From assembly GCA_018466975.1 (NCBI GenBank), contig CM031556.1, positions 4,402,001 through 4,466,000 of the forward strand: a stretch of DNA of 64,000 nt, given 5' to 3'. The number at the start of each line of letters is the position of its first letter. Position 1 is the first letter of the stretch. Below, piece by piece: positions 1 to 11,162 of this stretch. Both the position numbers and the translations under genes were made by a program. The notes beneath the pieces were generated by a model. The model did not search any database. It worked only from the letters and a program-made list of their open reading frames with translations, and was not told the DNA's origin. The DNA is from Sparassis latifolia. Taxonomy: Eukaryota > Basidiomycota > Agaricomycetes > Polyporales > Sparassidaceae.

Positions 1-644
1 GTCGCTTGTGAGACCTTGCCGTCTTCCGGCTGGCAGCGACGTGCACGTGTAGTGTAGCCGTGCAGGACTTGGTGGGCGTTGCAAGACGGTTTTCGGAGCG
101 ATCGTACGAGTGCGCGCGGCGCATGGTGTGGCTTGTCGATACGTTCTGTACCGTACGGGACTGTGCGGCACTATAATATTGACAAGCCACAAATTGTACA
201 GCGTATGCGATTCATACCGGTATTGCCGACCTGGGGGACCTGCAATTTGGATTTGGGAATGTTCGTAAAGCATAGATGGCGCACAGGTTGGGGGTTGTAG
301 GACGAATTGCAGTATGAAGCTGAAGAGACTTATGACTGCGGTGAGGCCTCGCTGGCTAGGAATAGCCATCTAGTCGGACAGCATTCAAGGAACATCTTAT
401 GGGAAGGCACGGACGGTGAGAAAGGCCACTATCCGCAGGCCGCTACAGCGAAATTCCAGATATCGTCATCAAAGGGCCTAACACACGCTTCACTTCGAGT
501 CTCGGATCACACAAAAGCGCTCTCCTGGAAAGAGCAAACACGAGCAAGCGCACACTGACAACCCATAGCGAGAGCGAAACGAACAACGATGCACAGCGAA
601 ATAGCAGCAGAACGATCCAAAAACGGCACTTTCAATCGGACGCG
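1..644. other. Region without recognisable gene
   Basis: Short open frames occur on both strands, but none shows a recognisable motif or a convincing exon-intron structure. The right edge would be the 3' flank of the F-box-like gene that ends at 645. I see no RNA gene or repeat here. Confidence 0.5.
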
Positions 645-2251
645 TCAACACAGATCTACCACAAGCCGCCGCGGACAGCCACACCGCGCGCCCGGAGGCG
701 GAGCGGCGCGCAGCGGCTTCAGGCCCAGGCGTTTCGCCTCCCTCGCCTCCCTCCTCTCCGCCCTCCTGCGTTCGCGCACCTGCCGGCTCCTCAGCGCGCG
801 CACCAGCGCCGGGTCGACCTGCCCGTTCGCACACATCCACGGGAGGTCGAGAGCGGGGAACGTGCCGAAGAGGAAGCGCGCGAGGCGGACGGGGTCGCGG
901 ATGTCGAGCTCGCCCCACGCGAGCTGGAGCTTCGTTAGGCCGTGCGGTTTGCACGCGGAGGCGACGCGGGTTGGCGGGACGAGCGCGGAGGGCGAGGCGG
1001 ACTGTGGGTAGTCGAGGTGGATCCTGGCGACCTTGGGCCAGGCCGAGGCGAGCTCGGAGATGTCGCGATCGCTCAGCCGGATCTTCGAATTGAGGTCGGA
1101 GTGGGCGGAGAGTCGGATGGAGATGTCTTCGAGCTGGTAGAAGCGGAAGAGCGGCTGGAGGATGGCCGTCAGTCGCGTGGTGGGCTTGTCGGGGCTGCGC
1201 AGGTCGCAGCCCAGATGAAAGACCCGGAGCGAGGAAGCGACTCGGGTGTCGAGCGCGTCGAGACACGCACCCACGTCCATCCAACTGTCGGTGACGAGAC
1301 TGTCCATCTTGACGTACCGAACATCAGGCGACGATATAGCTCGCAGGAGGCGGGCAACCTGGGCCGCACAGCCATCGCCGAGGGTCAGTTTCTCGAGGGC
1401 GGGAAAGCCGGCGCAAAGAGGGATATCTGCGCCGAAGGTCTCCACCAAGCACGCGTCCAGCTCGGCGAGACATTCCATGGGCGCACAAAACTGCAGGAGG
1501 TCGAAGACGGTGCAAAATGAGATCTGAAGCTTCGTGAGCCGCTTGCAGGGTGCGAGGAAGCGCAACAAGACCAGTGAAAACCGGCTACCGAGTTCCAAGG
1601 TCTGAAGCGAGGGCGCTTCGTTGGCCAGCATCCGACACAGCGCCTCGAGCTGGAAGGGCTCTCTGTCATCCTCGCGAACGGGCTCCTGGTCGTCATACGG
1701 CCCGCAATCTACCGCGCGGACCCACCGAAGGGACTTGACGGACTGCGCCGCGATGCAGATAACGAGTTCCACCAGTTCGTAGTCGGGGAAGGTGTCGTAC
1801 GGCCATAATAAATCGCGCAAGGACGGGAAAAGCGGCTGCGTGCGCGAGCGCTCGGCGAGGGCGGTGTACACGGAAGGATGGATATCCATATAGGCCATCG
1901 GCATGAAGGCACGGCGCACCCGACACGCGTAGCTGTGAAATCGCGCCCAGCGCTCGGCCGACGGCTCCTCTTGCAGGACCTGAAATAATTGAGACCTTCG
2001 GTACGACGACGGGCTACGTGCGCACGCACGTATTTCTTCCTGGCTTTGTCGGGGACTTTACAACACTGCAAGCGCAGCAAGGTCAACAGATGCGTGAAGT
2101 CGTCCAGGAACGACCACAGTTCGTCCAAAGCCGGTTCGGAGAACGCTTTGCAAGTGCGCGCTAGGCGTGCGAGAGTGCGGTCGTTCACTTTATCGTAGTG
2201 GAAGATTTGTCGCAGGATCGCGTTGTTGCGGAGGGGCGCAGGGACTTGCAT
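645..2251 (-). CDS. F-box-like / leucine-rich protein, copy 1
   Basis: Two exons are inferred (2251-2030 and 1979-645) around a 50-nt intron (2029-1980; donor gtgcgt, acceptor ttcag). They give about 518 residues. The start is the first ATG in frame; the frame is open further upstream only with non-ATG codons. The N-terminus (LRNNAILRQIF, then CKAFSEPALDELW) resembles the short F-box-like head of many Agaricomycete proteins. The rest is leucine-rich with irregular LRR-like strands, for example FPALEKLTLGDG. Such proteins are thought to be substrate adaptors of SCF ubiquitin ligases; the substrate is unknown. It is paralogous to the gene at 9447-11002, with the same intron position and shared motifs FHSYA, SDRDISELASAWPK and DPVRLARFLF. 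Compared with that copy it lacks roughly 35 residues before the last LRR-like stretch. It also carries a different, Arg-rich tail (RERRRAERREAREAKR). The function is inferred from the family only. Confidence 0.75.
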
Positions 2252-2927
2252 ACTAGGCTTACTGCATGCCAGTGCAGTACTAGGCACCAGCAACGTCCAC
2301 AGAAATCGGATGATCGATCGAGGAAACAGACGCCGGTGACCACAACGAGGTGCTCATACAACCACAGCCACAACCACGACGCCAAGGACGACACGTCACT
2401 TATTCCACACATCTGTGTATCGAAAAATCCACCATTTCCAGATCTTCACTGACTACGCAAGCGAGATCCAGCTACTTCAGAAAACGATGTGTGGTCGCTG
2501 CATGATGGCTTCAGGGGCTGGTCGAACGTTCATTCTTCGCCTTTGCTGATGCCAGAGCTTCACCGACAATGCGCGCGGGATCCTACTACCGCATACGTTA
2601 CCTGGTCGGTGCAAAATCACGCCTTCCTTGCAAAATTGACTGGGTTTGCAGCCTTTTACCTCCTCCAAGTCCATCGCTTGCACACAGTCATGCTATCTTC
2701 TTTCTCGACGAGATGGAAGCCGGTGTAGCTATCTGCAAACGTGCTCTACCTTGCCTGGGCACGTTTATGTTGGGAGGCTCCAGTCATCGGGGCAATTCCT
2801 CTCGGTTGGCACGGACTGCCAGCTGCAGATCTAGGGCGATTTGGGTCGCATTTCGTGCTTGCCGTTCTTGTCTGTAAAATGGAGTCGAGTTGCTTGTGTC
2901 GAATGATGAGGACGAGGAGAACTCACC
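2252..2927. other. Intergenic region, F-box-like promoter side
   Basis: This lies upstream of the F-box-like gene on the minus strand and runs to the edge of the inverted duplication. Only short, unconvincing open frames are present, and no RNA gene or repeat was recognised. Confidence 0.45.
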
Positions 2928-3395
2928 AATGCTCTCCCGACACGAACGCGACCGGGCACTCAAAAGCGGTCGACGAGCAAACGGACGCACGATAAATCTC
3001 TTGCTTTCGCCACACGATACGTAGTCTGCGTCTAGAGTACACTGTAAGCATCTAGCGCCAGTCTGTACTCCGCACTATCCAAGCACCAGCACGGCACGGC
3101 ACGGCCGTCAGATCCCCCGCCACGCTAATAGACTGTTGCAACAAACCGTCACATCCTCGCCGCACGGGACTCAGAACTTGAACACCTGCGCGCGCGCGTC
3201 AGCTCCCAGAGAGGGCGAACGACGAGAGGGGGCAAGCGCACCTGGTTCTCGATGTATCCGAGCTCTTTTGAGGACGCCGCCCAGCGCGCCTTGCTGCATC
3301 CCGTCCTTTTTGCTCGCGAGCGAGGCGACTTGGCCAGGGGGACCTGTGTGACGCACAGTTACGTCCGAGACTGTCGTGGGGAGGTGCAGCGCGAT
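2928..3395. repeat. Inverted duplication of the MCR1 3' end (left arm)
   Basis: Read on the minus strand, this segment matches the last coding exons, last intron and 3' flank of MCR1 at about 21345-21823. Similarity runs from the flank motif gagagcattggt (2928 side) through the stop codon and exon 6, and into the preceding intron, where it fades near 3395. Substitutions and small indels are scattered, so this is not a fresh copy. The right arm is the functional gene. Together the arms form an inverted repeat with about 18 kb between them. Confidence 0.9.
3171..3343 (-). pseudogene. Truncated MCR1 (NADH-cytochrome b5 reductase) 3' fragment
   Basis: The minus strand encodes GPPGQVASLASKKDGMQQGA, closely matching the C-terminal exon of MCR1, and then the last short exon VFKF and a stop. 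Compared with MCR1 a Gly is replaced by Ser. An extra A in a short A-run (near 3270) shifts the frame just before the ELGY motif. The 5' five exons are absent, so neither the FAD domain nor the GGSGITPM motif is present. The intron before the last exon is still recognisable, which points to a DNA-level segmental copy rather than retrotransposition. It is almost certainly non-functional. Confidence 0.9.
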
Positions 3396-3575
3396 TTACG
3401 TGTGCAATCCGTGTTGGGCGTCTTCATATCGGTGAGGCTCAGCGCTCAGCGTCCCGAGTTGTCCACGGTCATCCTCTGCCGAGTGAGTGATAACTTCCCA
3501 TAGTACGTTGTCGTGTCTCCCAACCTCTTCTTGCACTCTAGGCATACCGTTATCCGCCACTCAAACCGTCTCTTC

Positions 3576-4040
3576 ATGGCTCATCGTAAGCAATGTTAGT
3601 ATGGACTTTTGACTTCAATCAACCCTGTTTACAGAGAACACTCCCGCGGCCTCTGTGCCCTCCACATCCTCTGAGCCTCCTGACGAGGCCTTGCAGCTCA
3701 TCAAAACCATAGAGACACAGGTTAAGAACCTTGAGAGCAAGATGACAATAACTATGTCCCTGCTGCAGGAGCTCTGCAAGGCCATCAAGTCGCTCAACGA
3801 GGTCCCCACCGTGACTATAGTGGCGCCGGAGGTGCGTCGCACTCCTCTGATGTGCCAGAGGCTACTGCGGCGGTCTAATGTAAGTGTTGAACAGTTGGTT
3901 TTTATCTCTATTTCATGACTGATCAGACATGCACATAGGTGACCCAAGGCTGTATGGAGTCAGTGGGTGGTGCTTGCTGCATAGGGGTTCTGCGTGGAGA
4001 TGGTGGACGTGCTTCTGTGGTTTTCCGTACTATGCATTAA
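3576..4040 (+). CDS. Small hypothetical protein with predicted coiled coil
   Basis: Three exons are inferred: 3576-3585, 3635-3879 and 3939-4040. The introns are 49 and 59 nt, with gtaagc and gtaagt donors and acag and atag acceptors. The product is about 118 residues. The first exon encodes only MAH plus one base. Residues of roughly 20-58 (EALQLIKTIETQVKNLES, then MSLLQELCKAIKSL) have the heptad pattern of a short amphipathic coiled coil, preceded by a Ser/Pro-rich head. The C-terminus is Gly/Cys-rich (GGACCIG). I recognise no family. An alternative model joins the donor at 3831 to the acceptor at 3938 and removes 16 residues, still in frame. The clean splice signals and frame continuity support a real gene, but it could be a lineage-specific orphan. 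Confidence 0.5.
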
Positions 4041-4545
4041 AATATGCAATAAACATGATGCATTCTTTGATGACAAGTCGTTGGAGTACTGAAGCTTGAA
4101 ACCGGAGCAAGCTCTGAGTTCTGAGGCCTCAACAATTGCCATCCTGGTAATTCATGGTTACTCGTTGAGATTATCAGTTTGCAGAGGCTCAGCGGTGCGG
4201 GTGGGCTGGAGACCAAGAACACGGTGACTGGGGAGACGAGGACGCCGACTGTCATCTGGCAACACGCTCACTACAATCGAGGGCTTCGAGCGTCGGTGAG
4301 TCGCTTCATCGTGGTATCTCAGTACTTCCGCCATCTGGCGTAAATAATTTGTTCTGACGCATATATGCATAAGTTAGTGTGTTGCGTGCTCTAATTACTC
4401 GGGGGGAAGCCGCATATAGCACGAACCGCAAGCAACTACAACTGGGACGTCGAGCCGTATACGCGCATTAACGGTCGATAGCGTACGTGTCCAGCGTTGT
4501 CCGATTCTACATAGGCTAATAATCGATGCGCTGTTCCATGGGCGA
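4041..4545. other. Convergent intergenic region
   Basis: This lies between the 3' ends of the small coiled-coil gene (+) and the Sel1 gene (-). It probably holds both 3' untranslated regions. There is an aataaa-like A-rich stretch (gcaataaaca) near 4046, a possible polyadenylation signal for the plus-strand gene. Nothing else is recognised. Confidence 0.4.
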
Positions 4546-6165
4546 TTACATGATGATACAATCTTTGTCCTTCGCACCCTTTCCCGAGGACAGGTCGCTG
4601 TTGCTGGTGCTGTCCCGATGGAGGACTGCACCAGGACCGCCAGGCATGGGTTTGCTCAGAGCGCCGGTCCTCAAGCGTGCTGCAGCGCGCTTGTCGCCCT
4701 GCTCCGCAGCCTTTTTGTACCACGTCGTCGCTCTAATGTGCCGTACGACAGGAGAAGTCAGTACATCGACTCGACGGAAGAGAGGGGTGCTGCACGCACT
4801 CTGTAGAGTCGGGCTCGGTGCCGATGCCCACTTCGAGGAAGTACCCGACGGCGTACATCGCCTTGACGAGCCCCGCGTCTGCAGCCTTCTTCGCCCACAA
4901 GAATGCTTCCGTATCTGACTGGGGAAGCACCCCGGGCGAGCCGACGAGGTACCACGCTGTGAGCGCGAAGCACGCGTCGCGGTGACCCTGCTGCGCGGCG
5001 ATGTTCTGGGGCGGTACACATGAGAAAACACAGCGAGGCGTTAGAGACGTGTACGCACGTAGTAGTGTATTGAGAGCGCGGGGTCCTGCGGGCAGCCCAT
5101 CTTGCCGTATTCGTAGCACTCGCCCAAACGGTACGCGCTCGGGGCGTACCCGAGCTCCGCCGCCTGCGCAAGGAGCTCCGCCGCGTAGTCGTTGTCCGCA
5201 AAGAGCACGTTGTCGATGCCGCGCTCGTGAAGCAGGGCGAGCTCGTGCAGCGCGTGGGGGAACTCGGCCGTAGCGTGCTCCGCGGAGCGCTTCAGCCACT
5301 TGACGCCCTCGCGCGGGCTCTTGGAGAAGCCGAGCTCGCCGTTGAGCTCGGCGATGCCGAGGCGGTACATGGCGCCAGGATGGAGTGAGGCGGAGGCCTT
5401 CTTGTAGAACTGGACGGCCTTGGCGGACTCGCGCCTGCAGCCCCAGCCGTTCTCGCAGCAGGTGCCGGCGCGATAGGAGGCGTCGGGGTGGCCGTGCTTG
5501 GCGGCGAGGACGAAGAGGGGGTAGGCGCGGTCGAAGTCCTGGCGGTTCTTGTGGGTGCCGATCCCGTTGGCGTAGCAGTCGGCGAGGAAGTACTGGGAGG
5601 GCATGTGTCCGCGGTCTGCGAGACGCTTGAGGATGGAAGTCGCCTCGCGCACGAGATCCTCGCGCTTCTGGATGGCCTTCTCGATGTCCATGACATTGCC
5701 CAGGGTCGGGGTGGGCATGGGCATCGTCTTGGAGGCGTCGATCATGAAGACGGCGAACTCGAATTGGAGGTCCGGGTCCTGCGTCTTCTTCGCGTTGGCA
5801 CGGTAGAGCTCGAGAGTGCGCTCGTGGGAGAGCAGGGCGGCCTGGTTGCCCGGGCGGAGGTGGGAGTGGTCGAGAATGGGGCCTGGCGGGGGTGAGGGCG
5901 CGCGCAGAGACTGCGTGGTAACGGACGGCGTGTACTGTTGCTCTTGAAAGTTGACCTGGGATGTGTAGAAGTCGTCCGCGTCGGGCGGTGTGGGCGGGTC
6001 GAAGGGCCCGTCCTCATACTGGTCGGGCGGCGGGGGCGGGAGGGAGGACGAGAACGGTGGGCGGGAGTACTGGGATTCCGGTCTCAATTCCAGCTGGGAA
6101 GGACGGCGGAGACCAGCGTCGGGAGAAAAAGTCGATGGTGGGCGGGACTGTGTCTGGGTATACAT
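4546..6165 (-). CDS. Sel1-repeat protein with C-terminal CaaX box (Skt5/Chs4-type chitin synthase regulator)
   Basis: Three exons are inferred: 6165-5059, 5005-4800 and 4732-4546. The introns are 53 and 67 nt with gtgcgt donors. The product is about 499 residues. Residues of about 1-110 are Pro/Ser-rich and probably disordered. From about 150 on there are tandem Sel1-like helical repeats, for example GHMPSQYFLADCYANGIGT, GHPDASYRAGTCCENGWG and WYKKAAEQGDKRAAARL. The protein ends in KDKDCIIM, a CaaX motif (Cys-aliphatic-aliphatic-Met) expected to be farnesylated. In yeast, Skt5/Chs4 uses the same architecture to bind and activate chitin synthase III at the membrane, so a role in cell-wall chitin deposition is inferred. 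Fungi carry several paralogues of this type, so orthology to one of them is not settled. The gene is divergent from the dehydrogenase at 6663. Confidence 0.88.
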
Positions 6166-6662
6166 GGGAGGGTATGAGTGTCGTCCACGATGTCGGGCTC
6201 ACCGTCGAGCTGTTCCTCGTCGTCGTCGTCGTGGTCGTGGTCGCGCGAAAGAGGTGCGCCATCAGCGCAGTGCCGCGTTGCAACCGGTCACCGGCTCTTG
6301 CGCTTTCTCCTCCCACTCTGTGCTCTCACGTCTATTTCCATTGTCCTCCTCGGACGCCCGGGTTCCTACAGTAGTATTCTTCTTCGCTGCGGCCTACGTC
6401 TTTTCTCCGAGCTCGAACGGCGGACTGTACCGAGTCGATGATGTGTGGAGGATGACTCACTGACGCTCCGTGACTCTTTATCTGCGAGCGATCTTACTAC
6501 ATAAACGTCCTGCTGCGTCATTGCAACCGACGCCTGGCCTGGTGGGGACTGGGTCTTACGAATCCATCGTTGGCTGGAGGAGGGGTAGGATGTTTATCGC
6601 TTTTCACCGTCTCCACGGTCCTGTGTGCTGTAGCAATTGGAGGCGTATTCACTGCACCTGCA
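6166..6662. promoter_or_regulatory. Divergent promoter region, Sel1 gene (-) and dehydrogenase gene (+)
   Basis: These 497 bases separate two divergent start codons and must hold both promoters. A CGTCGT-rich stretch lies near 6215-6240. No clear TATA box or named factor site was identified. Confidence 0.45.
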
Positions 6663-8101
6663 ATGCCGATTCCTACGACAACCCGCGAATACCGTCTCCA
6701 CAAGGTACGTCTACGTGTACACATCATCTTCACCCGTCCTGATTATCTGCAGACGGATTCATTCCAGAGTCTCGTTATCCAGGAAGCTCCAGTCCGCCCG
6801 CCCAAGTCATCGGAGGTACTCGTGAAGATCCATGCCGTTTCCTTACAGGTCCGTAATTCATCGAGATGGCGCAGGCTGGAATGACTTACGATCTTGTCAC
6901 TGCCAGCACCGTGACCTTGCGCTCTCGACAGGCAAGTACTCGTTCCCCCACAAGGAGAACGTAGTGCCCTGCTCCGACATGGCCGGCGAGATCCTCGCCG
7001 TCGGCGATGAAGTCAAAGGGTGGAACGTGGGCGACCGCGTCTGCGCCAACTTCTCGCTCGACCATCTGTATGGTCCCGTCACGATCGACACGCAGATGAC
7101 TGCGCTCGGTGCACCCATTGATGGCGTCCTCACGGAGTACAGGCTATTCCCCGCCCACGTTCGTCGGCCGTTCGCTCGCGGTGAAGCAGCGATGCTAACC
7201 GCCGTGATATATGTTTAGTCGCTGGTGCGAATCCCGGAGCACCTGTCCTATGAGGAGGCGTCGACCTTGCCGTGGGTATCCTCTTGCTTCTGAAGTTCGC
7301 TACGTGACTGTAACTCAGATGCGCCGGCCTTACTGCGTACAACGCTCTGTTCGGCGGCTTCTCGGTGAAGGGTGGCGACACGGTCCTCATCCAAGGCACC
7401 GGCGGTGTCTCGATCTTTGGCCTGCAATTCGCCGTTGCGTCCGGCGTAACCGCCATTGTGACCTCATCCTCGGACGAGAAGCTCAAGATCGCAGCCCAGC
7501 TCGGTGCGAAGCATCTCATCAACTACAAAAAGACACCGGACTGGGAAAAGGAGGTCCTGAAGATCGTACGTGCCGTTAACTCCCTTGACTGTGAGGTTCA
7601 TGTCGATGTCTCTTTCCGTTTTGCAGACGAACGGCGAGGGTGTCAACCACATCATCGAAGTTGGGGGAGAAGGAACGATGGTAAAATCCGCACAGTGCAT
7701 CGCGTCCGGCGGGAGCATCGACCTCATTGGGTTGCTCGCTGGAGTAAGTTCACATTGATGATGTCTAACAGATCCATTCTCACCGGCCTGCTTGCAGAGA
7801 GCGGACGTATCGTCGGTGCCCATCATGCTCCTCAGGCGCTGCGCCATGATGCGGGGGCTTATCGTCGGTTCGCGCTCCCAGTACGTGTCGTGCATATATC
7901 TGCTTCTGTGTCGCGGGTTGTTGACAGTGGTACGTTGGACCCATTTTTAGGTTTGAAGCAATGAATCGCTTCATTGCTGCCATTGGGTTGAAGCCCGTTG
8001 TCAACAAGGTGTTCCCGTTCGAGCAAGCGCGGGAGGCGTATGCGTATCTCGAGAGCCAGAAGCACATTGGGAAGGTGGTCATCAAGGTCTCGAAGGATTG
8101 A
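6663..8101 (+). CDS. Zinc-type alcohol dehydrogenase-like (medium-chain dehydrogenase/reductase)
   Basis: Eight exons are inferred: 6663-6704, 6753-6848, 6907-7158, 7219-7271, 7319-7565, 7627-7743, 7798-7880 and 7951-8101. All introns are 47-70 nt and all phases agree. The product is about 346 residues. The N-terminal GroES-like domain shows EVLVKIHAVSLQHRDL and GDEVKGWNVGDRV. The Rossmann domain has STLPCAGLTAYNAL (about 145-158) and the dinucleotide-binding GTGGVS (about 174-179). The end (HIGKVVIKVSKD) is typical of the family. The classical catalytic-zinc Cys/His-Glu set is not evident, so a quinone-oxidoreductase-like, NADPH-dependent activity fits better than a true alcohol dehydrogenase. 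The substrate is unknown. It is divergent from the Sel1 gene and convergent with the second F-box-like gene. Family assignment is firm; the specific reaction is not. Confidence 0.9.
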
Positions 8102-9446
8102 GTGCGACTGTCCCATCGATGTCGTTTGCTGCGATGAGAAGGAATGTACGATGTATCGTTGTGTATGAATTGTACGATACGTGTCCGTAGCTAGGCAGTT
8201 CAGGATCGTCGATATAAAATCTTTTGACAATTCGAAGACGATCTAACTCCGTGGCTGTGCAGATTCCCGATCCAGGTAGATGCATCTAAGTTTGCGTGAG
8301 CGTATGCTTGGAACGAAACATCGTGCACTCGCGTCGTAAATGCTGATACAGAACCAGTATCTCCTAATTCTCATGTTCTGGGATGAACATATCTGACAAG
8401 TCTAGGATTCTTTACTTTCGAAGTCTAACTCGACGAAGGGTCGAAGACCCGAAGACGGATCTCATGCGATATTAAGCGCCTTTGTGCTCTGGTGCGCCTT
8501 GAGAAGGGACGCCATAACCTCCTCACTGCGCTTTACTGACCTAACCAGGCGACTCGTTTCAGTCCGACCTTCGGAGAAGGCAAGACCATTTCTCTGACTC
8601 TCAGGGATTGAGGCGGCGAGCTGCTTCCGCTGACTTCACTTTCGCCGACTCTGATCGCGAGACGTTGTGGACAAGCTGAAAGACGAGTGCTTTCTCCGAA
8701 GAAGCGTTACGCTGTCTAGGTGTGCGTTTGCGATCTCGCCGTTTGCGCGTTTGTACTTCATTCCCTCGGTTGCGTTTGTCCAAATTATCGGACACTAAGT
8801 CCCTTCGCCACTTCGTTCAATCCTCGCGCTCACTTGAAACGGTCTGCAGAGTCCAAGCCGCTGCATGGCCCACCACGAAACATGGCTATGCCTTGCGTAT
8901 ATAGTACGATCGATGAACACAACCGCCAGAGGGCCTGCCACTGACCCGGGGCCCGTTCGTTGGCCATATCTACTTACAACTCCAGGCATCTTCTCGCCCT
9001 CTTGTGTGAAGCTTGACACCGAAGAACTCCACTCGACGTGTCATATTCCTGACAATGGGTGTGCCTTGCATGATAACCAATGCAGATCGTGCCGATCGTG
9101 CAAGGTCAATTAGATTAGTTCGGGCAGTATAGGTTCTTGTAGTATCTCAGCTCGAAGATCACTACGATATTTTTCCGTTCGTCGTTGTCGCCTAGAAATA
9201 TTCTTGTCTCTCCCTATGATTTATCACTCGCAGGTGTAGGAACGACTTCCTTCGGTAACTTTTTGGCTCAGACCTTAGAAACCACTACGATACGACATTT
9301 AGTGGGACTCACAATGTCAATCCATAGTTAACGTACCTACATAACACGAGACGGGACGTTATAGCAAAAAGTTTCACATCGAGTACTAGTGATCTTCCAT
9401 GAAGGTTAGATGAAATGTACTGACTACGGCCATGTTTTGGATAAAA
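8102..9446. other. Convergent intergenic region without recognisable gene
   Basis: About 1.3 kb lies between two convergent genes. I see only short open frames lacking motifs and no tRNA-like structure or tandem repeat. Parts are AT-richer than the flanking genes, as expected for 3' flanks or decayed sequence. Confidence 0.45.
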
Positions 9447-11002
9447 TCAGGATGCTACGGCCTCACACTGAAACATTTCCAAAAGCTGCAAAAACTCGCT
9501 ACTAATCTGATGATGGTGTCTGACATTCTGCAGGTCAATATTGGGGAACCAGTCTATGATGAAGCGGGCAAGTCGGGGGCTGTCTGTTATGACGAGCTGC
9601 GTCCAACTGAGTCGCACGTTCCTGGCATCGCAAGCATGGGGTGTCTCGGGAAGCTCTGGGTACGGCGTATCGTGCATGCCATTACACAAGATCCCGAGCC
9701 TCTTTAACAAGGGACATTTCTGCGCGAATGTAGCAAGGCAGTAAACGGATGGGGCAGCGGCTAGCCTCAGGTAGAGCCAGAGCTGGGTCAACTTCGGCCA
9801 CGCGGATGCCATATCATGGGTATCACGGTCGGTCAGGACGCATGAAGGTGGATTGGTTGGGTGAATATCTAGATTGAGTATGAGTTCCTCCAGCTGATGC
9901 AAATGCAGCAGCGGCTCGATCAAAAATCCGAAGCTTGGGCTGTCGTTGTCCAATTTGTACGGTATGCCCCACAACCAGAGGACTCGAAGGGAAGAACAAA
10001 AATTACGTGGTAGCACATTGAAACAGACGCGAAAATCACGCCAGCTGCCCACTGTAAAAGCGGAGATTTGGACCGACCTGAGATGAGGTGATGTTATGGC
10101 ATTAAGGAGCGGGATGAAATTGACGATGCGCCCCTCTACGAGGCGGAGAGTCCTCAAAGACGGGAAACCGATGCAAGCAGGAATAACGTCTTCCTCGCCG
10201 TATATCCCCGCCACTTCCAGCGAGCTGAGACTCTCGATATGCCCACAATACTGCAACAGACCAGACAGAGTGGTGCACGGGCACACAAAACGCCTAAGCC
10301 GCTGGCAAGGAGGCAGAGACTGCAACGAAAGGAGATAATGTGTGTACAGCTCAAGTGTATGGAGAAATGGTGCCTTGGTGGTTAACGTGTGAAGCATGGA
10401 TTCGAATTGCTGGAGTGCTTGGGGATCGTGAATGGACACACCACCTCTGCCTTGCAATCTAACAGATTGAAGAGAGCTGACGGACTGTGTCACGACACAG
10501 CCGACGAGACGTAGCAGTTCTGGAGCAGGCGAACCGGATTCCCATGAAAGATGGAGCAAAGAGGGGAAGAGTACCTGAATCCGCGACCGCTCGATGATGA
10601 GAGCAGCGACAGCTGATGGATCCTTGGAGTCAAACAACGATATTGATATATACAGGCTGTGCACGCGCCGAGCGTAGCTGTGGAATCTTTCCCATTGCTC
10701 CGGGGACGGCTCTTTCTCGACGACCTGGGTATGGTAAGTCAGTGCCGGCGATATGCGCACGAACAGGGACACACATATTTTGTCAAGGGTAGCCCGTAGT
10801 TGCGTACGGAATGGACTGTAGATAGTACGTCCAAAAGTCGAACCAGACGCAGCAAGTCGGTCACATCCCAGAGCGCGTCCAGCGCAGGCTCTGAAAATGC
10901 TCTGCTGACCTGAGCTGAACGTACAAGCGTAGGATTGTCACGGGCCTGCTTAGGAAAGTCAAAAACTCGTCGTAGAACGTCGTCGTTGAGGAGTGGATGC
11001 AT
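9447..11002 (-). CDS. F-box-like / leucine-rich protein, copy 2
   Basis: Two exons are inferred (11002-10775 and 10724-9447) around a 50-nt intron (10774-10725; donor gtgtgt, acceptor cccag). They give about 501 residues. I chose the ATG at 11002 because MHPLLNDDVLRRVFDF is the usual F-box-like start. An in-frame ATG at 11098 would add 32 residues without motif. The head continues VSRAFSEPALDALWDV, and the rest is LRR-like with motifs such as FPSLRTLRLVEG and LTDRDTHDMASAWPK. The intron splits the sequence at the same place as in the paralogue at 645-2251 (TKY before the intron, then a Glu-rich stretch and FHSYARRV). A role as SCF ubiquitin ligase adaptor is inferred from the family. The start codon lies only 160 bases from that of MCC alpha on the other strand. 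Confidence 0.78.
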
Positions 11003-11162
11003 TGGCAAGGATAACGCGCACGAGTCCAAGTCGCCAACCCCGCATGTCGACAGTCGAGAGTAAGCGCCGACGAGCAGCTGACATCCGGCGACCACCATAG
11101 CCGACGCATGCAGATACTCTTTCTCGATGGGCTCGTAGGGACTCCTTCGCTCGACGTGAACG
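11003..11162. promoter_or_regulatory. Short bidirectional promoter, F-box-like copy 2 (-) and MCC alpha (+)
   Basis: Only 160 bases separate the chosen divergent start codons, so the two genes probably share promoter elements. If the F-box-like gene starts at the in-frame ATG at 11098, the gap is only 64 bases, which is one reason to prefer the downstream start. No specific factor site is recognised. Confidence 0.5.
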
